The notes under the pieces were generated by a model that was not told the DNA's origin, did not search any database, and worked only from the letters and a program-made list of their open reading frames with translations. From Cladopsammia gracilis (Eukaryota; Cnidaria; Anthozoa; Scleractinia; Dendrophylliidae), in assembly GCA_022457155.1 (NCBI GenBank), contig JAJGOT010000238.1:715501-779500 (forward strand): a stretch of DNA of 64,000 bases. The letters are read 5' to 3'. Below, piece by piece: positions 1-11,310 of the stretch (within the stretch, counting starts at the first letter, position 1; every line of letters begins with the position of its first letter). A program made the position numbers and the translations under genes.

Positions 1-207
1 AAGTCGCACACGAGCCACGATGGCCCACACGGCCGGAGCTTAACCCTGTTTCTGTAGCAACGACTAGGAATATTGCTACTCCCCCCTGGATGGGATGCTA
101 GTCCATCGCAGGGTTACCCCCAGCATTTTGTCGCCAGTACCCATTTATACACCTGGGTGGAGAGAGACAGTGTGGAGTAAAGTTTCTTGTCTAAGGAAAC
201 AACACGA
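1..207 (-). mobile_element. tRNA-derived SINE copy, 3' part
   Basis: This stretch is the reverse complement of the body of the complete SINE at 29419-29715. It runs from the tail (GTGCGACTT in element sense) up to the TTGTTTCCTTAGACAAG block. The tRNA-like head is missing and a GAAT microsatellite replaces it. The copy may continue beyond the left edge of the window. Confidence 0.8.
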
Positions 208-271
208 ATGAATGAATGAATGAATGAATGAATGAGTGAATGAATGAATGAATGAATGAATGAATGAATGA
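206..271. repeat. (GAAT)n microsatellite
   Basis: About 16 near-perfect tetranucleotide units, with one GAGT variant, abut the truncated SINE. Open frames across it that read as IHSF repeats are an artefact of the microsatellite. Confidence 0.95.
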
Positions 272-289
272 GCCAATAAATGGTTAGAT

Positions 290-430
290 AATGATAAATT
301 TGGGGATAAGCCAACACATGTGGCACATGCCACACCCGGCTAGATAGCAATAAATATGGGGATGCCACACATGGCTAAATGGCGATAAAAATGGGGATGA
401 GCCAACGAATGTGGCGCATGCCACACTAGG
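290..430. repeat. short degenerate tandem duplication
   Basis: Two to three diverged copies of a segment containing GCCAACxxATGTGGC and CATGCCACAC lie in tandem, joined by GATAAAxATGGGGAT. No gene is seen between 272 and 588. Confidence 0.6.
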
Positions 431-588
431 GAGTATCTGAAAGCTAACTGAATGATGGGTTAAGGGCCCCACCCAGCCTACTACGTGCAACTCTAATTGG
501 CAGGCAGGCATCCAAATAACATCCCAAATACTGCCTGCACAAACTATACAATGTCATATTAATCCCTGGATACAGCGTCTGTCTAAAG

Positions 589-783
589 ATGGCTATATCT
601 GCAATGGAGGCTTGTATGGCTGACATTCAAACCTGGATGCTGTGTAATAAACTTAAACTCAACTCGGATAAAAGTGAATTGTTGATTATTGGTACGAGAC
701 AACAACTTGAGAAAGTCGAAATCACCCATTTACAAGTTGGTTTCCCTCTTCCAAAACAACTCATCACTGCTTCGTGCCTTTAA
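589..783 (+). pseudogene. LINE reverse transcriptase fragment
   Basis: The 64-residue frame contains ACMADIQTWMLCNKLKLNSD and then LLIIGTRQQL. In non-LTR retrotransposon reverse transcriptases this is the segment just after the catalytic YADD block, towards the thumb (family knowledge). Neither the catalytic motif nor the rest of the polymerase is present, and the frame stops at 783. It is a dead fragment of an insertion truncated at both ends. Confidence 0.7.
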
Positions 784-916
784 TGAATAGCCAACAGGCA
801 GGCAGATTTTAATAGTACTGTTTTCATCACCACTATAATTCATGAGGGTTGTCCAATACTCGGAAAAATTTATGCACAGCATTGTATTGTATTATATGAT
901 CATAACAATACTTTAA

Positions 917-1689
917 GGTGGCTCGACTGGATTTTTTGGAGGCGATACCCCCCAAGTTTGAGCATCAACTACGACGTCATTAACAATGCTATGAAAAAAC
1001 GGTTACCGCAGCTGTATTAGATAAAGATGAAAATTTGTTAAGACCAGTGTTAATTTAACATCAGAGTTGCCATAGCAACGTAATGACGCCATGACGATTT
1101 TTACTTACCATCGTTGGTATTTCTCGGCACCCGGAGGTTTTTTCGCTAATCGCTTAAGGGAGCTTGTACCTCCCATAGCCGCCATTCTGTAAGAGCGTTT
1201 TATTGTAAATGTGAAGTATTTTAAATGTAATGTTGTGTTTTTGGTTCCCACGATCTCAGACGGAATCAAACAACTTTGAGATGAAACTGCATTTCCAAAA
1301 CGCATCGTTTCCTTTAGATATTAGCCAATTATGTCGATAGTATGTTTTTCACTGTATTTTTTATCCCCCAAACTTCATACCCAAAAATTTCTTAAACGCT
1401 CTTATAGAATTTGTTCAATCTTTGCCATAATCGAGGCGGCTATGGGAGGTACAAGCTCCCTTAAGCGATTAGCGAAAAAACCTCCAGGGCCCGCGAGAAA
1501 TACGACGGCACGTAAAAAACATCATGGCGTCATTACGTTGCTATGGCAACTCCGATATTAATTTAACACTGGTCTTAACAAATTTTTATCTTTATCTAAT
1601 ACAGCTGTAGTGACCGTTTTTCCATAGCATTGTTAATGACGTCGTAGTTGATGCTCAAACTTGCGGGGTATCGCCCCCAAGGAGCCACC
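917..1689. mobile_element. TTAA-flanked element with ~290-bp TIRs
   Basis: The left arm (917-1201) and right arm (1393-1689) are inverted copies of each other. The outermost bases are GGTGGCTC and GAGCCACC, and TTAA lies directly outside both ends (913-916 and 1690-1693). TTAA duplication is typical of the piggyBac and Kolobok superfamilies (family knowledge), but the terminal bases do not match the usual piggyBac CCC start. The sequence AACAATAC also occurs just outside each end (904-911, 1692-1699), so an 8-bp duplication is a second possibility. No transposase is present, so the element is non-autonomous. Confidence 0.8.
1109..1185 (-). pseudogene. exon-like frame inside the TIR arm
   Basis: On the minus strand of the left arm an ATG opens a short frame beginning MAAMGGTSSLKRLAKKPPG, and it ends at a consensus donor (GATG then GTAAGT). 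The right arm repeats the frame on the plus strand, but its first ATG is lost and the donor region differs. It could be a captured first exon of a host gene or a remnant of the element's own transposase exon. No homologue is recognised. Confidence 0.3.
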
Positions 1690-1799
1690 TTAACAATACA
1701 TTCTAGATCAGCACAATACAGCACAATGTATTACAATACAATGCAATGCATAAATCTGTCAGAGTATTGGACAAGTATGTAATTCATATACACTAACAT

Positions 1800-2045
1800 T
1801 TTTTTAATAAGCGTTTTGCAGTAGATTCATTATTTGTTTTGTTTGAATTTTAGTTAGGAGCAAAGACAACAGAAGTGGTACGTCAGAAGTTACTATATCG
1901 TAATTAATTCTTTACTTTTGCTATTGACTTCCTATATAGTATTTTAGTCCAGTTTTTAGATTAGTATCCCCAATCTCTGAGCTTGTCTCATTCTGTATAG
2001 CTAAAACCATTTGACACTGAAATAAAGTTATTATTATTTTGTTTA
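1800..2045 (+). mobile_element. probable retrotransposon 3' tail
   Basis: The stretch ends in AATAAAGTTATTATTATTTT, the kind of polyadenylation-signal-plus-simple-repeat tail left by LINE insertions. A similar ending occurs at 32330-32405. No coding sequence is seen. Confidence 0.4.
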
Positions 2046-2109
2046 AATCTATTTTACAGATTTTATTTTATTTTTTACACTTTTCTGTAGATACATCTGT
2101 CGATAGCTT

Positions 2110-3096
2110 TTAGGTGTTTGTGACCGACAACCCGTTTGCCATTTCAATGGCGACTGTTCTATTTCCTGAATATTTACAACAAATTAAGTTGCGTGCTGCT
2201 TGCCTGAATTCAGATCGAAAAAAAGAATAAATAAATGGATTTGCAGATGATTGTAAAAGCAGTAACAACCATGCGGTTTTCAATAAAATTTTACTGACTA
2301 AATCAGGCCGGCCAAAGACAAAACTAAAATTTACGAAAGCTAATGGAAGCCAGCTGACAAGAAAAACAAAGACTACTGAAACACAGGCAATTGTTCCTTT
2401 TCTGGCCCTGATTCTTTCTGACCGAGTCTCTTGATTTGTTTTCTCGGCGGCCTCTGTGTGTCTTTCTTGCCGGTGAACTCGTCGCCTTTGTCTTCCAATT
2501 GCTTGAATTATTTTCATATTCATCACGAGGATAGCAAGAACGGGCAGCAGAGCGAAAGCGAAAGTTAGAATACTGTTGTAAATCTTGTCAATTTTGCGCG
2601 CTTCTTCTGCTGAACTTGTGTGCAGCCAGGTGTTGCGTGTAAGGGCGATGACGCAACTTAACGACCAGACCCCGACCAAAATGAAAGAGACGCGTGTATT
2701 TGTCATGTCGTTTTGGTACCGCAAAGGTCTTATTACCGCGAGGAATCTGTCAAACGATATTGCGGCTAAATTAAATACTGTTCCAGCTAAGGCAATGTCC
2801 TTGAGACCAGCCATAAGCCAACAGTACTTCGACGAGGTATATTCACAGCCAATGCAGAAAACAGCGTAAGGCACAACGAACGCAGACAACATCACATCAG
2901 CAACTGCTAAGCTGAGCAAGAATATGTTCATGTAACTCTGGCGAAGTCTCTTTGTTGTAACAAAAACAAGAAACGTGAAAGAGTTCCCCGCTAATATAAC
3001 AAGACCGATGCCCCCATAAAGAATCCAAAAAACTAACTCCAGCGTGCGGTTGCATTTTGATTGAATTGTGTCTTCAGTGGAATTTTCCATTTTCAT
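2110..3096 (-). CDS. rhodopsin-type (class A) GPCR, intronless, paralogue 1
   Basis: The 328-residue protein has seven hydrophobic segments and class A landmarks. TM1 (about 20-46) has GN. TM2 has LAVAD. A TM3 cysteine (C92) follows a CEY segment. TM3 ends in DRF at 116-118 in place of DRY. TM6 carries SWLP in place of CWxP, and TM7 has NPFIY followed by a short basic C-terminal tail. Two N-glycosylation sequons (N5, N16) lie before TM1, as expected for an extracellular N-terminus. The single long exon fits the large intronless GPCR sets of anthozoans (family knowledge). The closest relative here is 9398-10405: both share CEY before TM3 and the FRQAA tail. The ligand is unknown; an amine- or adenosine-like receptor is possible. 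The ATG at 3096 and the one two codons later are both plausible starts. Confidence 0.93.
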   Translation of the reverse strand: MKMENSTEDTIQSKCNRTLELVFWILYGGIGLVILAGNSFTFLVFVTTKRLRQSYMNIFLLSLAVADVMLSAFVVPYAVFCIGCEYTSSKYCWLMAGLKDIALAGTVFNLAAISFDRFLAVIRPLRYQNDMTNTRVSFILVGVWSLSCVIALTRNTWLHTSSAEEARKIDKIYNSILTFAFALLPVLAILVMNMKIIQAIGRQRRRVHRQERHTEAAEKTNQETRSERIRARKGTIACVSVVFVFLVSWLPLAFVNFSFVFGRPDLVSKILLKTAWLLLLLQSSANPFIYSFFRSEFRQAARNLICCKYSGNRTVAIEMANGLSVTNT

Positions 3097-4670
3097 CTGC
3101 TCTTTTTGCCTGCAATAGTTGACTGTTTTCTTTTCATTTAGTGGGGCGGAAATATCTGACTTTTTGAGCCAATGAAACGTCTGGCCCTCCTCCTTCTATG
3201 ATCTCATTATCTATGAGATCTATGATGTCATTATCAGTTTGTTTTTATCTGACATATTGTACTTTTTTTTTTTCAAAATTATAAACAGAAACGTGATCGG
3301 CCGAGGAGATAGTTCAGTTAACACTTTTTCGTATAAACCAGGACGCGTAATTTTAATTTCAGGTTTAAGTCACTTAAAAAAGCAGCTTTAAATTTACAGG
3401 GGCACTGGCGTTGTAATGTTTTTCCATATCATTTTAGAACTTTTAAAGGAAACTGTGTGAAAGCTAAAATACAGTTTGAACTTTTCGTAGGTTTCTTTTA
3501 GCTGAATATTTAAGCGGCAAAACATTTTGAGGAAAGGAGTCTTATATTCCGAATATGCAAGCTGCTTTCACCTTGTCGAAAAGTTTAGCTGCTTGTCAGT
3601 ATCGTGCCCCAAACGACATTTGTTATTCTTCCGAAAACAAAAGGCGATAAATTGTCCGATGTTACATGTACAACGAAAGTTTGAGGTCAAATTTGACTTA
3701 GGAAACTGCAGTTTTTATTCTAATTTATAAAGAATTTTTAAGATTACTAAATTAGAAAACCTAGAATAGGCAGCATATGACTGTTAAAAAGCCGCAAGGT
3801 CTTTTATGTGAATCGAAATTCATGAAAGTTCTCTCAGTCGGTGTTTGTTTTTATTTTAATTTACTTCATCGGCTATTTTTGAAAATTACATATATTAAGA
3901 AAATGAACAGCCAAAGGTGGATCGATTTATCGTTCCACTTTAGGTATTAGTTCAATCTAAGTAAACAAGTTATCGGACAAAAATGGTCCACCTGTCTCTC
4001 GTTATACCAGGACGCTTAATTTAAATTTCAAATGCGTTTCCCTTTCTTAACCTGTAAAAAGAAACCGATAAAGAAAAAAATAAAGTTTTAAGTGTGGATA
4101 ACCTAGAATCAGTGACATTGGAAAAGACGTGAGAATCAAATACAATTACTATTTGGTAGTTTCTTTGCAAACTTGGTAAAAAAAAAACGATATCTTGTTA
4201 TCAAGTGAAACCGGTTTCTTTTCATTTTCCAAATCAGTTCCAATCAATTACGATCATTACGATCATCCGTCAAAAGTTGAATCACTCTTAGATGTGAGGA
4301 AAATAGAAATGATCCTAAAAACGTGGTTTGTGTTTTACAGTAGATTAGGTATTATATTGGATTAAATAAACTAATTTTTTTTTTTAATTATTTTATTCAA
4401 AAAGTTATTGTATTATTTAAAAAAATTATTAACGTAGCAGAAACGTGACCGGGACAAGAGTGGGTGGAGTTATCACTCTATATCTTAAGTATTACATCAG
4501 TGAACAAGTTATCGAATACAAAACGTTTAGCTGTCGCTTTCTTGATAATGCAGCCTCGCTAAATTTCAATTTTAAATTTTCTCCTTTAAAATTTAAAAGA
4601 GAAGAAAAAGAAAACACAGCTTTCATTTCAAAAATGCAGCTTTGAGTGAGTCTTTGAACATAGTGGACAT
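3097..4670. other. intergenic, no gene seen
   Basis: AT-rich sequence upstream of the GPCR gene. Open frames here are short with low-complexity translations. No repeat boundary could be set. Confidence 0.6.
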
Positions 4671-4674
4671 TTAA

Positions 4675-5395
4675 AGTTACAGTGTACCTTCAGATCAAAA
4701 ATTTATTGAAATTTTTTTTTTGGCGTCAAAATAAAGTTTACAGAATGAACTTTAATCCAAAAAAAATTATCGAAAAATAGTGAAAATTGACGGAGAAATT
4801 ACGGTATAACTTTTGTGGGCGGGGTTTGTTTATGAAGCAATATGTTTTTTTTAAGCGCTGTTTTCTCAAAGTTAATTTTTCGCTTGTTGGGGACACTTTA
4901 AAGAGCTACAACTCAGGAAATTTGTTCGATTTTCCTCAAATTTGGACAGAAGCTAAGCTAACATATAATCAACAAAAATCTGTCGGCGAATTTCTTATTT
5001 CCGAAAACTTTTTCGTCAAGAGCCATTTCCGTGCGATCATTCCAATTTTTTTTTCTCCCTTTTCGAAAATATTCTGTAACTTTTCACAGCAATTGAATAT
5101 GGGAAATCGCGCGTCGACACGTTTTTTTAGCGCTTCGTGTCCGGAAACCCGAGAACAAATCAAATTAGCAAAATACAATAATCGCTTTGAGTTATAGCGT
5201 TTTAAAGCTGATTCGGACGTTCGAATTTAGACGTCGTAAAAAATTCGACAATTCATTTTATTACCAAATGGTTTCCATATTTAGATAGCTAGCTCTATAA
5301 GCTTTAATTTGATATCTGGGTTTAGGTATATTAAGCGTAATCTTAAGACGCTATAGCTGTTATACTGGAGACACCCCCGAAGGTACACTGTAACC
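4675..5395. mobile_element. TTAA-flanked MITE with 17-bp TIRs
   Basis: The ends are AGTTACAGTGTACCTTC (left) and the inverse of GGTTACAGTGTACCTTC (right), one mismatch in 17. TTAA lies directly outside both ends (4671-4674, 5396-5399). The interior has no convincing protein; the plus-strand frame at 4787-5197 lacks recognisable domains. Confidence 0.8.
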
Positions 5396-5399
5396 TTAA

Positions 5400-6575
5400 T
5401 CGAGAGATTTTTAGACAAGTTACGGCAATTATACAGTTACGTACGTAGTTTCTTCTTTTACTGAACTAGAAATGTATTTTTGCAATGACACCAGGGCTTT
5501 TTCATCTTACAATGACTGAGCGGTAAGCGTTGACTCGTTGATCGCCCTATTTACAATGTGCGGCCAAATATATGTAATACTTCATTTTATATTTTGATTA
5601 CAATTCAAGCTGTCATAGTAACCCAAATGATCATTTTGCGTTCGCACATCCTTTATCGCTACACAATTCACAAAAACACTAACTGATGTTCACTTCATGG
5701 TTAAATATTACATTAAACATGCTACTAGAGTATACAGATAGGGATATGCCAAGTTACAGGTCATCAAAATCGAGTTCTGCTCCCGTCGGAAATGATCTAA
5801 AGAAAAAGAAAACATTGGGTAAAATTCTTAACACCTTTCTTGACGAATATACTGCCCCATAAAGCAATTCCAGTTAATACTTACGTTGTATATTAGGCGT
5901 TAGACGGTGCGCTTCGCTATAAAAAATTAAGAACAATGTGAATTAAAACAAAGACAACAAATCTTGATAGGAAGATATAGATCAACCTACTCATGACGCG
6001 GTGTATTATTTATTTCATTAGCAAAAGACTTTGGTCGGTATTGTGACAAAAGCCTCTGCTTTTAACTCAGATACCACGCAGCTCTTTACAACCTCTAATT
6101 TCATTGGACCTGTATATCATGCAGCTCTATTGTTTTTAGGTCTAGGGTCTATTGTTAGCCATTGTTGTGTTGTTTGTTCTATTGTTTTCTCAGCAAATCA
6201 GAGAAGACCTTGTAAGAGCTGCGTACTGCCCCTTTTAACTTGGAGTCAGTTTAGCGTCCCACATATGAAGTACCTAGTACATGTACCTTCTCTTGCGAAA
6301 CATCCACAAACAGGAATTGTCGTGCTTTATCCGCCAAACATGTATGGCCGATCGCACGCTCATTTCTTTTGTAACTTAGCAAATAGAAATTGGCAGATAG
6401 CAGTGTATTGTATTCTTCATTATTTTTTATCTTACTGACACGTATTAGCGTTTGAAAGTTAATATCATTGTACAATTTGATGGTTTGACAGACAATGCGG
6501 CGGATATTTTATGAGTTGCGTAGTATTTTTCCGAGCCCCGCGAGAAATAAGTAAAACGTGTTATCTGTGAAAGCA
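5400..6575. other. intergenic, no gene seen
   Basis: Overlapping open frames at 6031-6475 on both strands were examined. Neither shows a domain, splice pattern or signal peptide that supports it. Confidence 0.5.
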
Positions 6576-6579
6576 TGAA

Positions 6580-7719
6580 ATAAAAGATAGTTAGCCTTCG
6601 CCTAACAGCGGCGCCCTCTGAAGACCCTCTGAACAAGCTTAACTAAGATGAAACTTAACTTAGGTGAAAGGTCGGAAGCACAAGAATTAAGATTGACGAC
6701 CGCGTTATTTTTCAATTTTAGCAATTCTCAAAAACAGTATTACCCGACCGTCTGCACAGTACATTTAGACCGTACAAAAGTTCGCAAAAACAACTTTTTC
6801 TCCGTCTAGAATAACTATTTCCACTATTTCCCGAATAAAATACAGTTGTTGCTTGTAAAAAAATGCCCGAGAAACTGATTTGCCAAAATATACAAACATA
6901 TTTGCATAAGGCGACGCGAATATAAAATCTAAGTCTTATTTTGTTTACATAAAATCGCTTTTCAATCTATGTAATGAATGAACAAACACATACAAATGGA
7001 CAACACGATCTTCTTTCGAAAAATTTTATTGAAATCTCCATTAGTTTATGTTTAAAAGCAAAACGCGTACCATTTATATCGCATCGAGGCCGAGCCGTGT
7101 CTTCGATGAAATTCAAGAAATTAATACAACTGAATTTAAGCTACACATCTATAAACAATTCTCAAAAAGTAACGAGAACACAAACAAAAAGTCAATCACA
7201 GATTGATATCAAGATAAATTTCCATCGAAAAATGTAATTTATTTTACCTTTAAGTCCCTCAGGCGACTACTGTACTTGGAAATTCTTTAAACCTCTGCTT
7301 TGGTGCTGAAATCCGTTAAACGAACCCATCTCTTCACATTGCTAAAAACGTATATAGTTCCTCGAAGCAAGATTTTAACTCTTCTTTTTCCACTAAAGCG
7401 GCTTCTGAGTATCCCTTAATTAATATTAATATTAATATTAATATTAATGAGTAGCAAACCGCGAAAAACTGCAGGGAAATAACGACTTTAATTCTCCGCT
7501 AAACACAACAATACAACTAAAGTGTTTACCGAGATCACGGCTGTGTGGCCGCGCGAAAAAACAAAGCCTTGCTTTCAAAATTGCTAAGATCCCGGATGTT
7601 GTTCCAACACGGCCGCGGGCACACGCGCGCCCGCGAAACATTCCACTAGCCTTGACCACGAAAAATGACGGGCATAGGTTCTATGAGTATATATGGTGCT
7701 CCGCCCGCGGGCTCCGCTA
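6580..7719 (-). repeat. ~1.1-kb dispersed repeat, copy A
   Basis: The reverse complement matches 50852-52035 along most of its length and 55735-56532 in part. Shared landmarks in element sense are a GC-rich head around TAGCGGAGC, the block AACATCCGGGATCTT, the block GTTTCTCGGGCAATTTT, and a tail near GCTGTTAGGC followed by TATATA. No protein-coding signature was found and the ends lack obvious TIRs. It could be a non-autonomous element or a duplicated promoter-like unit. Confidence 0.75.
7416..7448. repeat. (TTAATA)n microsatellite
   Basis: Five to six TTAATA units lie within repeat copy A, at a point where copy B has only a short TTAA-containing stretch. Confidence 0.9.
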
Positions 7720-8820
7720 TTATTCGACTGTTTTTAAACGTTTTAAATCATAAAGAACCTTTTCCTTTGTAACTTCGTAATTTAGCCATCATTGTTCTCA
7801 CAGTGTTTCATTCTCATTCTGAGCGCACGGACTTACAAACAATTAAACTTCGCTCTGTTCCTAACCTGCCTACCGAATTAAAGATAAGCCTGAAAAATAA
7901 ACTTAATTTTAATCTTAGCATGTCGCTGAAACAAGCTATATCAAATTCGAAGTGTGACAATGGTGAAAAAAATATAAAAGGAATTAGAATTGCATCATAT
8001 AGTTCAAAGTACTTGGCATATTCTTCGATTCGAGGACAGTTTCAAACTTTAATTTATATTTTAGGTGCTAAAGTTATCTAAAAGTATAATCTTTTAATAA
8101 ACACCTCCAAAATAGTATTGCATTTTAAAATGTACATTTTCATTTTGTTATCATTTTGAAATGAATGTATTTTAAATGCATCAAAATATTCTCGTCTGTT
8201 GTTTTGCTCGGACATATAACTTTACTTACCATTAAATACCTTTAATGTTTGCGCATCGTAAAGTTTTTGTGAATATTAGACCCAAAAAAAGTACAGATTT
8301 ACCATGTATCCTGCCCACCTTTATGTCATTTAAGTCACTTTCTTAACCGGTTGAACACATCTCTCCCAAAATATAAGGATATATATGAAAGGTCAATTTT
8401 GATAACAAGAACATGAACATTCTTCTTCGAGTTCTATGAAAGGGTTATCAGTAAAGATTCCAGTTTAAATGGCCTCCAAAGTTCCAGCTTGTTCGAACCC
8501 ATTTGTAATGACTTCTTTTAGACCTAACTCTAATTGCTTATCTTTCGCGAAAATTTACCCATAAGAGAAGTAAAAGGCTTAATTAAAATGAAATAAAGAG
8601 CAAACTGAAGCTCCCCTGAACGAGTTTTGACAAATCTTGAGTTGACTCTCTCTGAGCTGCCTTGAGCATGCCCTCTCCCTTCCGCGGTCGTTATTCTTAT
8701 ATTAATATCATCAAGTTTAAGTTTTAGCTGGATATTGTCTTCTTTTATTCTCGATTCCAGTTACTGAAAAGTGACAAACACGGAAAGGTGTGAAGTAGAG
8801 TTTTGAAGAAAGATTTTATT
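7720..8820. other. intergenic, no gene seen
   Basis: AT-rich. A plus-strand frame at 7803-8081 has no recognisable domain. Confidence 0.5.
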
Positions 8821-8824
8821 TTAC

Positions 8825-8945
8825 ACTACTTACAAATCAATGCATATACTACTTGCAGTACGATACTTACAATACGATACTTACGCTACTTGCAAAACAA
8901 TACTTACAATACTTACAGAACGATACTTACACTTCTTACAATAAT
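8825..8945. repeat. ~15-bp minisatellite
   Basis: Degenerate tandem units related to ACGATACTTACAATA. Confidence 0.8.
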
Positions 8946-9093
8946 GAAATAAAGTATTGCTTTTATTTATTACTTTTTATTTAATTTATTACTTTTTATT
9001 CAAGCAAGTCGCTTCAACTGTCTTTGAACCAATATGAAACTAACTTCGATAATCAAACTTGATTATCAAATAAACTATACTTTCACCAGGCTT

Positions 9094-9340
9094 CGGTGGT
9101 TCGAAGCCTGGTCTCTGTCGTCGTGTTGTTTCCTTAGACAAGAAACTTTACTCCACACTGTCTCTCTCCACCCAGGTGTATAAATGGGTACCGGCGACAA
9201 AATGTTGGGGGTAACCCTGCGATGGATTAGCATCCAATCCAGGGGGGAGTAGCAATATCCCTAGTCGCTTCATGCTACAGAAACCGGGTTAAGCTCCGGC
9301 CGTGTGGGCCATCTGGCTCGTGTGCGACTTTACTTTACTT
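9094..9340 (+). mobile_element. SINE copy, 5' truncated
   Basis: It begins inside the tRNA-like head at the B-box (GGTTCGAAGCC). It then follows the complete copy at 29419-29715 through the ACCCAGGTGTATAAATGGGT block to the TGTGCGACTTTAC tail. The A-box is missing. Confidence 0.85.
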
Positions 9341-9397
9341 TTACAATGTACATCATATGAGTTACGTCTATGATACATGAACACTCTATTCCATCTT

Positions 9398-10405
9398 CTA
9401 GTCCAGAGTATTTCGTGAGGCAAACGAAAAGACTCTATCAAGCGTAGGGTCTTGGCATTTCATTAAGCGAACAGCAGCTTGTCTAAACTCTGCTCTGTAA
9501 AATGAATAAATAAATGGGTTCACACAGGACTGCAGAAACAAGAATAATAAGGACAACTTAATTAGCATTGGACTGACCAAATCAATTCGTCTAAACAGAA
9601 AACAGAAATTGTAATATATACGTGGTAACCAACATAATAAGTATACTGCAACTACTACGACACACGCTAAAGTGCCTTTCAATTTTCGTACATTGTTTGC
9701 CACAGGACTTTGTTTTAAAGTCAAACTTAAACGCATTTTGTTGGAATTGTCGACCTGAATTCGTTGTAATTGTTTTTTAATGGCGTACAGTATTTTAAAA
9801 TTAATAGCCACCAACAAAAAGAAAGGAAATATAACAACAATAACTATAAGAATATTAGAGTAAACTCTGTCTATATATAAAGCTTTATTCTTTGAATCAC
9901 GGTGTTGCCAAAAATTTCTTGCGCCAGTCAAAAGACATGGAATTATCCAAACCGTTATCAAAATGTATGTTACTCGTCTTTTGGTCATGCTTGAGGCATA
10001 GCGAAGAGGATTAAAGAATGCTTCGTGTCGATCAAGCGAAATGGCAACAAGGTTCAAGATGTTTGCTCCAAAGGCGACCCCTTTCAGAGCTCTAATGATC
10101 CAACAGTTAGGCGTCAGTGAATATTCACAGCCTGAACAAAAGACAGAGTAGAAAGGCATCACCAACACGCCCATGCATATGTCTGAAATGGCCAAGCTTA
10201 CAAGATAACTGTTCATATAGCTTCGACGAAGATGGCGCGACTTGAGGAACACCACGCACGCCAAGGTATTTCCCGCCAAAATTACAACCGCGATGATGCC
10301 ATTCAGAAGCACGAAGATCATGTCTAAAGCCGCGTCACAGGGAAGACCGAGAAATCCTTTCAGCGGTTCGGATGTGTTAGCCGTTTCAAATCGAGAAAAG
10401 TTCAT
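9398..10405 (-). CDS. rhodopsin-type (class A) GPCR, intronless, paralogue 2
   Basis: The 335-residue protein has seven transmembrane segments. TM1 has AGN. TM2 has LAISD. A CEYS segment and a following cysteine precede TM3, which ends in DRH in place of DRY. TM6 has CWLP and TM7 has NPFIY, followed by FRQAA. Sequons at N2 and N10 mark the extracellular N-terminus. It shares the CEY/CW and FRQAA signatures with the gene at 2110-3096 and lies on the same strand, which suggests tandem duplication and divergence. The DRH and DRF variants may change G-protein coupling or basal activity (inference). The ligand is unknown. Confidence 0.93.
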   Translation of the reverse strand: MNFSRFETANTSEPLKGFLGLPCDAALDMIFVLLNGIIAVVILAGNTLACVVFLKSRHLRRSYMNSYLVSLAISDICMGVLVMPFYSVFCSGCEYSLTPNCWIIRALKGVAFGANILNLVAISLDRHEAFFNPLRYASSMTKRRVTYILITVWIIPCLLTGARNFWQHRDSKNKALYIDRVYSNILIVIVVIFPFFLLVAINFKILYAIKKQLQRIQVDNSNKMRLSLTLKQSPVANNVRKLKGTLACVVVVAVYLLCWLPRIYYNFCFLFRRIDLVSPMLIKLSLLFLFLQSCVNPFIYSFYRAEFRQAAVRLMKCQDPTLDRVFSFASRNTLD

Positions 10406-11270
10406 TTTTGTCTGGTTTCATCTGTATCTCACTTTTCTGCATATAAAATTGCTGCGACGACAAACGCTTACTTGTTAGTTCAGTTTTGAATATTCTGGAC
10501 CAACTTTCAACTATACTGGCATGAGCACAGCTTTTTATAAGGACTGAATTGTTATAATAGGGTGTTCAAATATTGGCTAACTACCACTTTCGATCTTGAA
10601 TACGTGGTTCTCTCCATAAGAGTCTTTTATCTTTTTTTCTCAATACTCCTGAATACTAATTGACCTTCTTTTGTAAACACTATCAATTCTCGGGATTTAT
10701 GAGGTCATAATTTACACAAGAAAGTGTTTTAGTGGTCGATCGATCTCACAGGTAACAATTATTATTATTTTTTATTATATTTCTGTTTTTCTCCTCTGCA
10801 ATATGTGGTCAAACGTTTCCGTGTAATAAACGATATTCTGGTCAGTAATTGCACTCTTTTTGATGGTTGCAAATGGCAAAGATCAATTAAATTGCATTGA
10901 ACTTTGAATTCGACAGCTGCTAAATATTATTTTAAAATACTCTCGTATGTTCATTGTAAATACAACTATATGACGTGTTACTCTTTACACATCATTTATC
11001 TTGCATGAAATTACGCTTTTTCAGAGGCTTATCCATTACATGAGAATGAAAAGGACTACAGCTGTAAACCTTCAGTCGGAAAGGCAACGTTGTTGATATT
11101 TTTTATATCATAGTCAGAGCAAAAACAGTCTTTTCGACCGTTTCCATCCATCGTTAATTGTAAAACATTTTCACCAGTCCAACAAAAGCACACTTAGGAT
11201 TTAATTACATTGTCAGGGTAATTCCGACAACTAAAGGTAAATAAAACTTTCCGGTCTCGGTTTCATTAAG
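10406..11270. other. intergenic upstream of GPCR 2
   Basis: No gene and no clear repeat boundary seen. Confidence 0.5.
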
Positions 11271-11271
11271 T

Positions 11272-11273
11272 GA

Positions 11274-11310
<37 letters not shown>

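Noticed and set aside
114..368. Open frames reading IHSFIHS
   Set aside because: Translation of the SINE and GAAT microsatellite.
6031..6475. Overlapping 135- and 74-codon frames on opposite strands
   Set aside because: No domain, signal or splice support; the plus frame is biased towards hydrophobic residues by T-rich DNA.
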